From Gnetum montanum (taxonomy: Eukaryota > Streptophyta > Gnetopsida > Gnetales > Gnetaceae), in assembly GCA_015680685.1 (NCBI GenBank), contig MNCI01004594.1, positions 493,705-557,704 of the forward strand: DNA of 64,000 nucleotides, written 5' to 3'. The first letter of the stretch is position 1, and the number at the start of each line of letters is the position of its first letter. Made by a program: the position numbers and the translations under genes. Of the stretch, positions 1 through 12,316 are shown piece by piece. The notes under the pieces are model-generated. The model worked only from the letters and a program-made list of their open reading frames with translations, was not told where the DNA came from and searched no databases.

Positions 1-415
1 CTTAGGCTAGTTAGGTGCCTCAATATGACCACTTCGAGCATGTGTGTTACGTGTGGTGATCCCATTAACGATTAGCATTTGGTAGCCACAGTTGCATAGT
101 TCAGGGTATGTACGGTAAGTGGGAATGGATGCTGACACTAGTTAATTTAGACTTAGGTCCTTAGTTAGAGTTAGTTAGTTTCTCAACCCTTCACCCTTTA
201 GCATAGGAGATAAAACCAGAAAAGACCAAAAAAATCATATACCTCGGACTTACTTAACCATACACCATGACAACAACAAGTCTGGGAAGACAAAAAATGA
301 TTAACCCCAAGTGTTCCATGGGGCATTTAGGCATTTAGTCTACTGAGTTCGACCAAATCATGCATGCTACGCTCATTTCATATGGTTAAGTGTAGGGGTA
401 CCTCACCACTCATCA
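1..415 (+). mobile_element. 3' part of an Athila-family LTR cut by window edge
   Basis: The sequence from about 258 to 415 matches the 3' end of the LTRs of element A and of the solo LTR at 4481-5337: an 'aaccatacac' block, then a 'gggaagacaa' block, then a run ending in ccactcatca. It ends at a CA dinucleotide at 415 and is followed by ggtga (416-420), a candidate target-site duplication whose partner lies outside the window. No primer-binding site follows, so this is a 3' LTR or a solo LTR. It interrupts the D element that starts right after it. Confidence 0.7.
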
Positions 416-3400
416 GGTGACATTTCTTGGTTACTTTGATTTGAAGACTACTGGTGTGGATCATCCTATTGTAGGTTCTTGTTGAGACTGCACCTCTTTT
501 GATGAGAGTCTTTCTTGCAGACGCATCCTTTGTGATGTTGCTCGTTGTTGCGAGAATTGGTTTTATGTAGACCTGTTGTTGGATAGACCTCGGTCTTCCA
601 CCTTATTTTTTGGTTGAGATGATGGTTCTCTATTGCCCATGCCTTTTATGATTGTGTTGAGATTTTGGTCCTAGTTGAAACCAGTGTTAGTGGCTGGGAA
701 TGATTGTGTATATGAATCTTGGAATTCTAAGAGTGTGCCTCATGATGTAATCATTTGTTGAGTGTATCTAATTGACCCATCAATGTCTTGTATGATTGAT
801 CTCTATGCATGTTGTTGAGGTCTTGCTTTTTATGATATGCAAGAGTGATATTACTTTGTTATATGATCATGCTTGAAGGTTGTATATGAGGCTAATGTGT
901 TGATCATGTTCCTGCTAACTTCTATGTTTCTGAGCTTTTTTCTTAGTGTTTGCAGGTAGCACAAGTACAAAGACGTAGCCAGTGGTGACCTCAGTTGATT
1001 CTGTGAGAACTATGTCTATGGGGAAGATATGTGCTCTTGAGACCTTCATGAATTGATTATTTGGTCTTAGAATTCCAACATTGGGTTGTGGATTTATCAG
1101 TATCCTAGCTGTGATGAATTAGTAGGTACATTATGATTTGTTTGCCTCTCTGTGCTGGGCGAGCACTAACAGAGGATGGTGATCTATCCTAGATCCTATA
1201 GATATTGGGCTAGCAGATGGCATGAAATGGTATCCTTGGCCATGCCAGATACTGATGGCCCAGGAGTGGCCAATGCATTGAGGTCCCACTTTGGTAGGTG
1301 ATGGATACTCAGTTATTGTGTTCTGTTATTCAATCGTTACGTTCGTGTCCTAAATCATTTTCGTTCGATCACAGTCATGCAGTGGGTTCAGTGTGATGGT
1401 TGATCATATACGTTTTGAGACAGTGGTGTAGTATGAAAAATGATTATTTATACTTCGTGATAGAGATAGGTTTTTCTCAGAATAGCATGGTTCTTCGTGG
1501 TATGCCCCTAGTGGCCTAAATCCTTTAGCCTAGGATGGGCTTGGGTAGTTCATCCTATTGCCATTTAGGCCTAGGTAGCATTCCCAAATACCATGTATGT
1601 TCCCATTAAAATGTATTCCTATCCTCAGGCATGTGAAATGTATCCTTGTGATATTCTAAATTCGATAGTATGCACTCAAAATTTCTCAATGTATTGCCCT
1701 ATGTGATTCAATTGTCTCCTTGTTGTAGGCCTATGCCATGCCCTGTGACAAGGCCAAACTTGATGTATGGTGTTTTTCTTGTGCTTGTTTTGAAGCACCC
1801 TTGCTATATGTTATAAATGGCCTCTTTGCCTTGATGTATAATTCTACTAAAGACCTCATGAAAAATTCTTTAGTTCTGATATAGTGTTGTAACAAACAGA
1901 CCAAGGCATGTCCTTGCCCATTGTGCTCTTGAACTAGTGCCATGTGTTCTTGGTGATGTTGGCATGCTTGGATGGCATGTGCTTTGGTGAATGTCCTTGA
2001 AACAGAACAAATCTTGGGAATGCTTGCTCTTGTGTTCCTGGACTAGCAAAGATCTTATCCACAAATGATTGATGGTGGCATCTAGCCTGAAATACAAAAA
2101 AAATGGTTCGATGTGCTTGATCTTGATAGTGGGTGGTTCACTGTGGCCATGTGAATTACAATGGCAAACTAAAATTCAAATCAATGTGATGTTGCAATGC
2201 CTAGCTATGGAGTAGAGTTGAGTTCTGGGTATTGGCACTTAGACTTGCTCTCCCATGTTGGATGCGATCATGGAGCATCTTTGCAAATGTTGGGATGATG
2301 GTCCATCCTTGAATAAATGACATTACATATACAAAAATTGTGACTTATCTTGGTGGCCTTGCTTGGTGGGCTTGAATGTGCTCAAAACACTTGAGCCTAT
2401 TCTCTCGTGATTGGGGGCTTCTAATGCATGTGGACATGCTTTCGTGATCAATTACTTTTGGTGCTTCTAAGGGCTATGGTGCACTCTCATGACTTGGAAC
2501 TTATTGGCGCCTTCATGGTCTATGGTGTGATTCCATGACAGGGGACTCATTATTCCTAATAGGCTATGGTGTCTTGTTGAATTTTCCCATGTACTCTATC
2601 CCTTATGTACACTGATGTATCACACAGTCCCTCCCTACTGTATTGTCCCATGTCTCTAGTATAATGTTAATTCATGTTGGTGTTCTCACCTCCCTAGTGG
2701 GATAGTAGAGTTGAGCATGATATTACTTGGTGAATCTGTAATTCTATCAGGGATCATTCTCCATTCTGATGGATGCCCTCTTCAATTCCTGAAATAATAA
2801 GGCAGGTGGAATTAGAAGGTTGTCTCCTATTTGGGACCTAGAAGCAGTTGATGTTTGGGACTTGTTCCTAGCAGTTTCCCCATGTTTGTGAACTCTTGGG
2901 GTTTTTCTTCAGAGACAGAATGTTGTTACTTGGGTGAAATTCAAGCAACCTCCTTTGTGAGGCCATGTTGTTGATGTTCCTTCTTGTAAGGCATGATCTT
3001 ATGTACTCACTTAGTTTTGGGGGCTTTAGAGGACCTTCCTTGTTGGGGTTCTTTGGTAGACCACCCTTATTGTAAACCCTTCGAGGATGAATCATGTAGT
3101 ATTGTGAGTTGTAATTGATGTTGGTGAAGCCCATTCCATGTAAAAAAACCTTGAGGACCTAGTCCTCCTATGGGCAAAATGTTGTTGTTGACTTGTGTCT
3201 ATCGTTTGGGTTGAATGATAATAGGTAGTGGTGCAGCCTTGTCCACCACAATTGATGTAAATGGGCTTAACTGGGATGTATGAAACAAAAACCCAAATCT
3301 CCCAAGAAGAAACAAAAATCCCTCTTGATAAAATTTCAAAAGGGATGAACTTCTTGATGTCTCGAGTTGTTCTTAATGTGAAATTGAATTTGGGTAAGAC

Positions 3401-4480
3401 TTGTGAATCCATGTCTTCCCTCAGCTGGTAACAGTTCAACAATATGGTTCTATTGGCTATATTGACTACTTGGGCATGTATTATGGGTAAGGTGTAGCTA
3501 GGCTGCTATACTTACCTATGGAAGAAACCTCCCAAAGAGGATCCTTCCTGCAAGTACAAAAATCTAATGAAAGGTGTTGATCATGAGACTGGTAGTTGTT
3601 CTTGATATAGTGGGGAAATTCAAATTCTAGGAACCTCGATGTTCCTTGGAGAATTCATGATCTAGTTGCTCTCAGAGGTGACTCTATATTCTTTCCTGGA
3701 CCTAGTGTTCAGAAAATGGTGCTTATCCCATAACCCAGAGTGGGAAGGATAGCTTATATGTAGCAAGTGTGGTTGATGCTTCTCCATGAATGGGATATTA
3801 TGGTTGCATTCAATGATGTGCTTATGGTTGAAATGAGACATGTGTATGGGGGATTGTCATGGGGTTGGCTACTCAATAGGTCCTCCACTTGTTCTAACAT
3901 TCGAGCAGGCATTCTCGATGTTGGACAATCACAAGAGGTGTTGATGATAGTTTGGGCTTATTGTATGATAGCCTCTTAGAGAAGTTTTCAAATAGATTTT
4001 TGGATCTTCTCTCTCATTGTGGCTATGGAATACTATTGGATGGTGAATTGAGGTATGCGATGCTAGTGTCTGCTGACGGCAAGGTCAAGCTCAAAATATT
4101 TGCCCTTGTACCTTGTTTTGGAAGGGAGAACATGCTTGACTCCCTTCATACCAACTTGAATAAACATGATGAGTTAAAAATGCGCATGGTACCAATGCAC
4201 GTGGAATCAGTGCTTAGATGGTTGCACTGGTGAGACCCCATGGGTCTGGATGTGAGTAGAAAAACATGGAGTTCTGGCAAGCATGAGTTGCTTGTAGAGA
4301 CATAGCTCTTTTGGAGAATGTCCTCCCTCTTGGTTTGATGTTCCCAAGTCCCTCACCATGGGTAGTGGCCCTGATGAGCCCTCAAAATCAATGATTTAAA
4401 AAAAATCAATGGGTGCTGAGATGTCATTCACAAAGGAACTTAGCGGGACTTGCGGAAGAGGAGTTGTCTTCTTACATATG

Positions 4481-5337
4481 TGATGAGTGGCGGGGTACCC
4501 CTACACTCAACCATACGAATACGAGCCTTTTCACGCGTGATCCGATCGAACTCTGCAAATGGACTAGTTGTGGCAGCTAGATTGTTAACCTTATGTTGCA
4601 ATTCGCTGTCTTCCCACCTAGACTAGTATTTATATTTTTCAGATATGGTTTAGTCCAGAGTGAGGTGTATGATGTGTTCCCTAATCTAAATGCTACTCCT
4701 GAAGGCAATAAAAAGTAATGTTAACCAAGCTAAGCTAGGAGGGAAAGGGTAAGAAGATCTAATCTAGCCTAAGTGCAATGAGCATCCGTTCCTTAATCAT
4801 CCGTACACATCTTGGACTTCATGCATGACTACCACTTGGATTACCAAGCGTAGATCCTAGGTACACCACTGGGTTACCAAGTAGTCACACTTAAATGCTC
4901 GTAATCAAGTCGTACTCATTCCATGTTCTAGGAGATAAGGGTAAGAAAGATTAACTATGAAAGCATTAAATAACAATTAAATAAATAAACAAAGTGAATG
5001 CTGCAATGATGAAGTAATCTTGATCTTTATTGTCGATCATGTATGTGTCCAAGTACGTCACACTCAAATAAAGGATGTCGTACAATTACATTCACCACAC
5101 AGTGGGCAAACACTAGAAAATAATTCTATCTCTAGAAGGGGAAAACTGCCAGAGCTTCGCTAAGGAACTAAACTAGATGCCTAAAACTAGGAAAGTCGCC
5201 TCTTATTTATAGACATTGAGGTAGGCCACGATATCACAGCTGTGATATCACGGCCGTTGTAATATCACGACCACTACAACAACAGGGCTATGATATCATG
5301 GCTATAATATCTCAGTCAGCAAATTCATGACTCATCA
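4481..5337 (-). mobile_element. Solo LTR of the Athila-like family (857 bp)
   Basis: This block is absent from the matching place in the right D copy. It starts tgatgagt and ends actcatca, a perfect 8-bp inverted terminal repeat with the TG...CA ends of an LTR, and is flanked by the 5-bp direct repeat ATATG (4476-4480 and 5338-5342). No internal region or primer site remains, so a full element has collapsed by LTR-LTR recombination. Read on the minus strand it resembles the LTRs of element A and carries a TATA box (complement of ttatttatag at 5203-5212). The region 5225-5315 holds repeated 'gatatca' motifs like those in the A LTR. Confidence 0.9.
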
Positions 5338-5675
5338 ATATGTATGGGTTTATGCAAGAAGATATGTCTCTAGACCCTTAGAAGGGATGGATCTAGGGGA
5401 CACCTTAGAGACGTTGGCCCTTTAGGTTGGACTATTCCCTCTTGTTATAGAGTAGGGAAGTCTTTGGGCTTCCTCTAATTTCCCTTGTGTTTCATGCCAA
5501 GCATTAGATGGAAGGATGTATCAGGTGTTGGGGTTGGTATCTTCCTTCAAGCCTAGCATCAAAGGAGTTGACAGATCCCCAAAGTTGATGGAGTTCTAAA
5601 CCCATACAGAAGTGTACTCTCAAAGCTATCCTAGGCTCTGCTCTGAGGACGTTTCTTCTTTGTGCAGGGGAGGAT

Positions 5676-6244
5676 TGTGAGAGATGTCCCAGGGTGTTGG
5701 TTCTCTTGGGCTCTCCCCATGGTTCGGGGGCCATGGAACACCTTGAGGTGCCCTCGGGTGACTCTCAAGTGTTAGAAACCCCACACCAGCTTGGCAGTAC
5801 CAAGCTGGCAATAGGACACCCTCTTGTTGTATCTCTCTTCTAAGTCCTCTTCATTCCCCCCTCACCGTGGAGAACTACATGGCCCTGATTCTATAGCAGT
5901 CATGGATATGTAGGCAGCCAAGACTTGATAGTTTTGGTGTGGTGCCAAGCCACACCTTGTACCAACTTGTGAGGGATCTAGAGGTGAGGCACTGTCCCTT
6001 GTAGGTGCATCATTTCCCCTCCCACCAATGTTTCCTACAAGGTTGTTTATGTGCTTGTTTGCATGGTCCTCATTTTGGAGTTGGTTACCCTTGTGCGTTG
6101 TGTTGCCATATATGTTAAGAAGCTATGATTCTTCTTGCACTCATTCTAGAGTTGAGTTGTATTCCCCAAGTCTTCCACCCTAGATCCATTGGATCTTAGT
6201 GAATTCCTTGGGGTGTCAGACAATGTTGGGGCAACGTTGTTATA
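5676..6244 (+). repeat. 3' LTR of left D element
   Basis: The start is set by a purine-rich tract gcaggggagga (5664-5674) followed by TGTGAGAG; the end is set by alignment with the right copy, where the LTR begins tgtaacaatgttg on the + strand. The length is 569 bp against 594 bp in the right copy. The terminal CA has decayed to ta. The 5 bp after it, attag (6245-6249), would be the target duplication; its partner is outside the window. Confidence 0.65.
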
Positions 6245-7574
6245 ATTAGAGCCTCTTTTTATTCTTTAGGATGAGCTTTCTTTCCATTAAGGCTAACATG
6301 ACATTAAGCTCCTTTAGAATAAAACAAAATAGTGGTTTTAAAGCTTTTTTTCTCTAGTGGCTTTTTCATTCTAGATGCTAATGAGGCAAAGCACTTAGTA
6401 GAACCAAAAATTGGTTCCGAAGCTTTTTGAAGAGTAAAAAGGAACTTTCCAATCAATACCTATACGCACAAAGAAGAAGCTAACATAGTATAATCACTAG
6501 AATAAGCCTTGGTAGAATCAAAAATAGTTCTAAAGCTAATCCTGAACATTGACATGGTAGAATCATTTGAAGTGAGCCTTTTTAGAACCAAAAACAATCC
6601 TTGGACTTAGTTCTAAATGTTGATCTAGATAAAAATATTAAAAGTTCATGTGCTTTAAACATGTACTAAGCTCGGTCTTACCAAGTCCTACAACTTCTAA
6701 GTTAGATTAAATGGCCTTAAATAACTTGCATTTTGGCTCAATGCTCATGTGGTAGAACCATTTTGGAGCTTCCTTTGTAGAACTAAAAAACAGTTCTATA
6801 GGTCAATTCTAACCAACAACTTTTCCTAAAAGCTTAAGTGGCAGAGAGAAGCTATTAATAGTTGAAGTTCTTATAGAACCAAAAATTGGATATAACAACT
6901 CATTCTATGAGTTAATGTCATCAAGAAAAATGAAAAAGACTAAGATGAAAACTCAAACCCACACAAACAAAAGCTTCCCTACAAACTCAAACATACACCA
7001 TAGCTCAACCAATCTTAAAATACCCCACAATTTCTTTATTAGTTGTCTTCAACACCAAGATGTTGCTTGCTTCATCGAGGCTAGCTTACTTGTAAGTTCA
7101 ATAGTTGGAAGCTCCTTGGCTATCAAGTTAAGCAAGTTTTAGAATTGTTACAAATTCTTGCATCTTTCAAATAAGCATATTCAAAAAAAAAGAATGATGT
7201 ATGCCTTCTTATTGTTAACCCTTTCAAAAATATTAGACAATAATCTAGGAAGCTCAATTTCATATTTTTCCAGACTAGTTGACCATACATGGATAAGTTT
7301 CTAAAGATTTACTATTAATCAGCCCATGATCCTTACTACTATCTTTGTGTGTGCACTCTATGCCATCTATTCTAGTTTTCATATAGTGGTAACAAGTATT
7401 AGAATATAGTAGATATTTTGAGTTTTACTTGAGGTAGCACTGCATTTATTTTATCAAAATACTATAGGAAACATGTTGCAAATTTCAATTTCAACAAATG
7501 GTTACTAGAACATTCATGTAAACATTTTTATTTACAAAGTTTAAAAATTATCTTTATCTATATAAGTTAAAATA

Positions 7575-7640
7575 AAGTGTTAGCTTAGTGATAAAACTCT
7601 TGATTTGGAAGTTCCAACTTATGAGTTTGATTCTAGTGAA
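7575..7640 (+). repeat. tRNA-like SINE remnant
   Basis: A block resembling an RNA polymerase III A box (tagcttagtgat) is followed about 35 bp later by a B-box-like gagtttgattct. Spacing and order fit a decayed tRNA-derived SINE head. No cloverleaf can be formed with confidence, so it is not called a tRNA gene. Confidence 0.3.
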
Positions 7641-7900
7641 TAATAGTTAGGTATGAAGTACTAATTTGACTATATGTATTTGGAGGTAAATATTATTAAA
7701 AATAAGGTTCAAGGTTTGATACCTTCTTTATCTATATAAGGTAAAAATGCATAGTATCTCATTGCAAATCACTTTTATTATTTCAAACTTTTCTTGTACA
7801 AGAATTTATTTTAAATGCTTACATTTATAAATAATTTTACAAGTATTATTGCATGTTAATTTTAAATATTTAGAGGTTTTTTCTCTATAGACTATCTTTT

Positions 7901-7953
7901 GGAATGATGGTAAGATGTTTATTTCTTAGGTCATAAGGCTTGGATTCAAGCCT
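7901..7953 (+). repeat. tRNA-like SINE remnant
   Basis: It has the layout of an A-box-like segment (gaatgatggtaaga) with a B-box-like segment (ggcttggattcaagcc) about 30 bp downstream. The B-box region is an imperfect palindrome like a T-arm. It is too decayed for a firm call. Confidence 0.3.
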
Positions 7954-9378
7954 AAGTGTAGTGAGTTGAAAAGTAATTAAATTTTCATTCATTTATTGAT
8001 CTTTTCAACATCTCTCACTTGGTAATATAAACAATAAGCTTTCAAGTGATAACCCTTTTTAGAGGTTATTTCTTTCACAATAATTCAAAACTTATTATCT
8101 TAACAAAAATAGAGGGCCTTAAGATTCATATGTTGAGTAATGCTAGTTCTTTAAAGATATTTGGAAAATCTCTATTAAACCTAAGTATATATTTTTAGCT
8201 AGGTCATGGATATTCAAAATAAGCTTTCTCAATGTGAGATCAATAACAAGCAATGAGGTGTATTAAGCCACAACTCTCTATCTCAAATCCTTTTGCTATT
8301 TTACGTTCAAGCATGGATATTGAAAAGCGATGTAAATTTTGTTAGAACTAGGACCTTCCTCCCTACCAACAATTACGTTTTTCACTTATTTCTATTTTCA
8401 AAATATCAATTATAAGGTTGTACATATCAGTAGATGATTCTAAAATCAAAAAGCTTTTTCTTTCCATATATATATATATGATGTTTACTCAATGTCAAGC
8501 TTATTATGTACTATAAATTTTCTTTGATCATTATCAATACTTTTTTGGGGTCCAACACCCAAAATATGTTGCCTTCCTAAATTGGCTTTGATACTCTCAT
8601 GTATACTAGGTGTCTCTTTGGTTTTGATTAAGAATTAACTATGTATACATTTTTCAAGGTTAGTTTGAACATGTTGTCAAGTTTAAGATACAATGTTTTA
8701 ATGAAAAAAAATATTTGGACCAAAATCAAAACCTTATATAAAATTTATGATTTTTTTTAGTATTGGGGTTGGAAGTTGAAATATTGACTATATGGACACC
8801 CTAATACATATAGCCAACATGATATTTTAGAAGAATTATAAAGTAATATAATAATACCTAAAGTGTGACTCAAATCAATAACCTCTTACCTAATAGGACA
8901 ATGAGGAAACCACTTGGACCACCTATCATTGGCAACTTATGATTTATTTATGTATTACTAAAGTCCATTTACAGTCTCTTTCTCCCAGGTAGAGTGCTTT
9001 CTAATAGGTTAAAGTTTATGATTTTATTTTATTTTAATTTCTTTTTTAACAAGTCATATGATGTACCCTAAATTCCATGACTAATAAAAGTCCACAATTG
9101 TATTTACAACATGATAATTTTTTAACTACTTAATAGTTTTAATTAAATTAAAACTATTTTTATTATATTCAAACCCTATAATTTATTATATGAGTTCAAT
9201 TTTAACATTTTTATATTTACCTAAAGCTTAAATAAGGCTAGGATGATAATGATGAGGCTTAAATATTTTTGTCCAACATGTTACGTGAAAGCCACATGCT
9301 TTCACCAACCATGGTTATATTTATCCTAAAATTTAATATATCTATTATGTATCATTCTTAATTTTATCAGCTTTCGTT

Positions 9379-9470
9379 AAAATTTGCTATAATACAAGGG
9401 TAGTGGTTGGCAAGTCGGAACCTGTGACGGCACACCTCCCAAAATTTGCTATAATACAAGGGTAGTGGTT
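9379..9470. repeat. Perfect 30-bp direct repeat, 62-bp spacing
   Basis: The 30 bases at 9379-9408 (aaaatttgctataatacaag and ten more) recur without change at 9441-9470, separated by 32 bp. In a region where other repeats are heavily diverged this is a recent short duplication, about 280 bp upstream of the kinase copy. Confidence 0.9.
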
Positions 9471-9751
9471 CACGTCTTGTTTGTGCTTCGAACCCAAAAT
9501 TCTTTGATTGCTATTAAGTTACGGATGAAACTACATATCTTATTCAACCACTTTCAAATGGATAATGGTCCATTAATAAGAGATTAATTGAAAACTAATT
9601 AGAACAAAAGAGTACTGGAAGCAGACCAATCACTTAAAAAAAATGTACCAGACGTTGTGCCTCATGCAAGGGTTTAGCTGCTAAGTCTGGTAAGTACAAG
9701 CAGCGGAATCTGAGAAAAAGCGAGCCGTGCCATACATTCTGCGTAGTAACA

Positions 9752-11380
9752 ATGGAAAACTATCGAATTTCGAAGCTCATCAACATATGTGAGAAAGAAT
9801 GCATATGGAATTTTGCGGTAGAAAAGAGATTAAGAAAAGGTGGATTTGGAAAAGTTTATTCATGCCGTTGTTTGCAGGAAGAAGACCTTCCATTGGCGAT
9901 TAAGTTCAGCCGCGTCAGCGACAACAAAGATATGGATAATGAGTTCAGGGTGATGCAGCAACTGAAGCATATCATAGGAATTCTTCATCATGGATAAACT
10001 GGGTCCTAATCTACTCCAAGTAATTCGAGACAAAACATACCCAGAACAAGATATCAAAATCTGGCTTGCTAGAATGACGCATCAGGCAATTTATCTTCTG
10101 GAAAAAGTTCACGAGCAGCGAATGGTGCACGGAGACATAAAAACTTCCAATTTTGTGTTGGGAAGACCTGGCACCCGAGATGAAAACTATCTGCATTCAT
10201 TGATTTCGGCATGAGCTCATTCTGGGAGGATCTTGAATGTCCTGGTAAGCAATTATCTTATTACCAAAAATGTGGCAAATTTCAGGGTACCAGAACATAT
10301 GCAAGTGTTCATGCTCACTTGGGAAGAAGGCCCACCTGTAGAGATTATCTGGCTTCTCTGGCTTACTCGTTGCTTCGTCTTAGCACTGGTTCGTTGGCTT
10401 GGGCAGAACTGCAGAAGTGAGTGGCTCAGATAAAAATGATGCAATCTGCAAAATGAAGAGAGAAATTTCACCTTCCATGCTTGCATGTGACGAGGATTGT
10501 CCGTTTGGGCAGTTTTATGAAGCTGTCCAGAACCTTAAATTTGAAGAGACGCCCCTCTATGATAATCTTTCTCATATTTTCATCACGTTCATCTGGAATT
10601 CGAAATTGCCTTTGGGTCCGCTTTTCAAATCGAATGTTACCACTGAAAACCATGATGGCTTCATTCTGTTGAAATGCAAGGCAAATAACCCAGAGAGTAT
10701 CAACAGTAAAGATGAAAAAGAAGGAAGATTTTTGCAAGGAATACTTGTGGAAATAAAAAATTACAGTGAATTACTGTATTCAGAGAAAAGGGTTTAAGAG
10801 TAGACCAAAAACTCGTGCAGGTTCAGACCATAGAGGATTTTGGTAATGTGGTTATAAAGTTATCCGAAAAGCAGTATCTCCTGGATCAGGTAATATGTTT
10901 TCAGGATGGATTGACAGTGGTATTTTCTAAAGCGAATCAAATGGTGGATCAGAGGTGCCACATTTGTGAGGCAGGGATGGCTACAGAATGGATTTGTGGC
11001 ATGTTCAAACATTCAATTTTTGTAACTGGAGCATCACTGGATCAAAACGGTTGAACATTAGTTGTTATGCAAAAAGGAAACATACAGTTTGTAGAGCAGA
11101 GTTTCAAGGAATCCAAAAAGTTACCTCACCATTGGATGGAGACAAGGAATTTTTATAACAGCCCTAGCTACATCCTTAGTTCTAAAACATGGTTTGTAGT
11201 GATGTCTCTTGCAGTCTCTACCGTGAAACGGACAGTGGAGAGGGACTTCATTTTTCCCCAAGAAGGAATTGAAAAGATGCATGAGGAGGGTTTTATGGTA
11301 ACATTGCAGCTGCCAACTCTGAACAGTGTCAATTTGTGCTAACCAGAGATTTTGGTTCTGCATCAATACCTTTCCTGATC
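9752..11380 (+). pseudogene. Broken intronless CK1-type (MUT9-like) protein kinase copy
   Basis: The order of motifs is that of plant MUT9-like/photoregulatory kinases of the casein kinase 1 group, nuclear Ser/Thr kinases. Seen in order: glycine loop KGGFGKVY, lysine in LAIKF, a LGPNL segment, catalytic loop HGDIKTSNF, IDFGM, then GTRTYASVHAHLG and RDYLASLAYSLL, the CK1-group signature. A C-terminal part (about 10815-11340) resembles the extra domain of these kinases (LVVMQKG, WFVVMS, IFPQEGIEKM). Breaks: part of the N-lobe appears lost near 9990 with a frame change; further frame changes near 10190, 10400 and 10800; stops near 11052 and 11340. As I recall, plant members have many introns, yet none is seen here, so a retrocopy is likely. 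No poly(A) tail is visible. The start is the ATG 25 codons before the glycine loop region. The family assignment is firm for CK1 group and less so for the exact subfamily. Confidence 0.78.
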
Positions 11381-11722
11381 CCCTGCTATAATAACTTTTC
11401 TCCGGATGAAATTTAAAATTATTGCAGCCAAGAAAAGTTAGTTGTTTCTTCTTTGTGGTATGGTCGTACCTGTTAAGACAAAATCCAAGGATGTCCAGCT
11501 TATTAGTGGATTTCAACGCCGTGTGTGAACTTCTAACAGGTGAATGCATGATGACAGTCATGTTTTCTTGACTCTTGGGAGTGTATATGCTGTCTACAAA
11601 TTAGTTACCTGGTGTATGATGGACATTGATGGGCTCCTGGCTTTTGCAATATTTAAGATATACAGCTTCTTTGGGTAAGAACTTTTAAACTTTCAGCTCT
11701 TACCTTGTAATTGCAGTAATGA

Positions 11723-12316
11723 TGTAACAATGTTGCCCCAACATTGTTTGGCGCCCTAAGGAATTCCCCTAGATCCAATCCATCTGGGGCAGAAAACCTG
11801 GGGAATACACCTCTAATGAGCAAATACACCTCTAATGAGCAAGCAACCCATGGATGGGAGCGAGCAGCACAACAGCTTCTTAATAAATGAGAATGCACCT
11901 CAAGGAGAACAACTAAACTCCAATCAAGAACCGTGCATACAAGTACACAAGCAACCCTATAGACATCATTGGTGGAAGGGGAATGATGCATCTACTAGGG
12001 GGCGCCTCACCCCCAGACCCCTCATGATCTAGTACAAGGTTTGGCTTGGCACCACACCAAAACTATCTAGTCCTGGCTGCCTACATATTAACAACCACCA
12101 CAAAATTAGGGCCATGTAGTTCTCTAAGTGAGGGTAGTATGAAGAGGACTTGGAAAGGGATGCAACAGGAGGGAGTCCTGCTACTAGCTTGGTACCACCA
12201 AGCCAAGATGGGTTTTCTAACACTTGAGTGTCACCCAAGGATGCTTCAAAGTGTTCAATGGTCCCAAAACCATGGGGATGGCCCAAGAGAACTGCTACCC
12301 TAAGACATTTCTCACA
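11723..12316 (-). repeat. 3' LTR of right D element
   Basis: The + strand copy begins tgtaacaatgttgcc and ends ctcaca, i.e. TG...CA on the element strand. The neighbouring purine tract on the minus strand (complement of cctctcctac, 12319-12328) matches that of the left copy. The sequence continues as a match to 17739-18219. Flanking aatga (11718-11722) is the likely target duplication; its partner lies in the assembly gap. Confidence 0.7.

Larger units (their letters stand above)
416..6244 (+). mobile_element. Family D non-coding LTR element, left copy (5' end outside window)
   Basis: This block is the reverse complement, over roughly 5 kb, of the right-hand D element (about 16833 down to 11723). 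Shared landmarks are the stretch at 900-1140 against 16080-16320 and the LTR at 5676-6244 against 11723-12316. In the element's own sense I find no gag, protease, RT or integrase motif; the longest sense frames (3767-3979, 3952-4233) are short and match nothing I know, although the same short peptides recur in the right copy. The right copy has an initiator-Met-type primer site. It is best called a large non-autonomous LTR element (LARD-like). It is interrupted by the solo LTR at 4481-5337. Confidence 0.7.
6245..9751. other. AT-rich intergenic stretch, no gene recognised
   Basis: No coding region of believable length or composition is visible on either strand. From 6398 to about 6900 a loose motif, roughly AGAACCAAAAA followed closely by GTTC, recurs at least five times (6398, 6512, 6570, 6750 and 6870 regions). 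Two short tRNA-like blocks (7575-7640 and 7901-7953) look like SINE remnants, and a short (TA)n run lies near 8467-8479. The rest is unassigned AT-rich sequence between the D element and the kinase copy. Confidence 0.5.
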
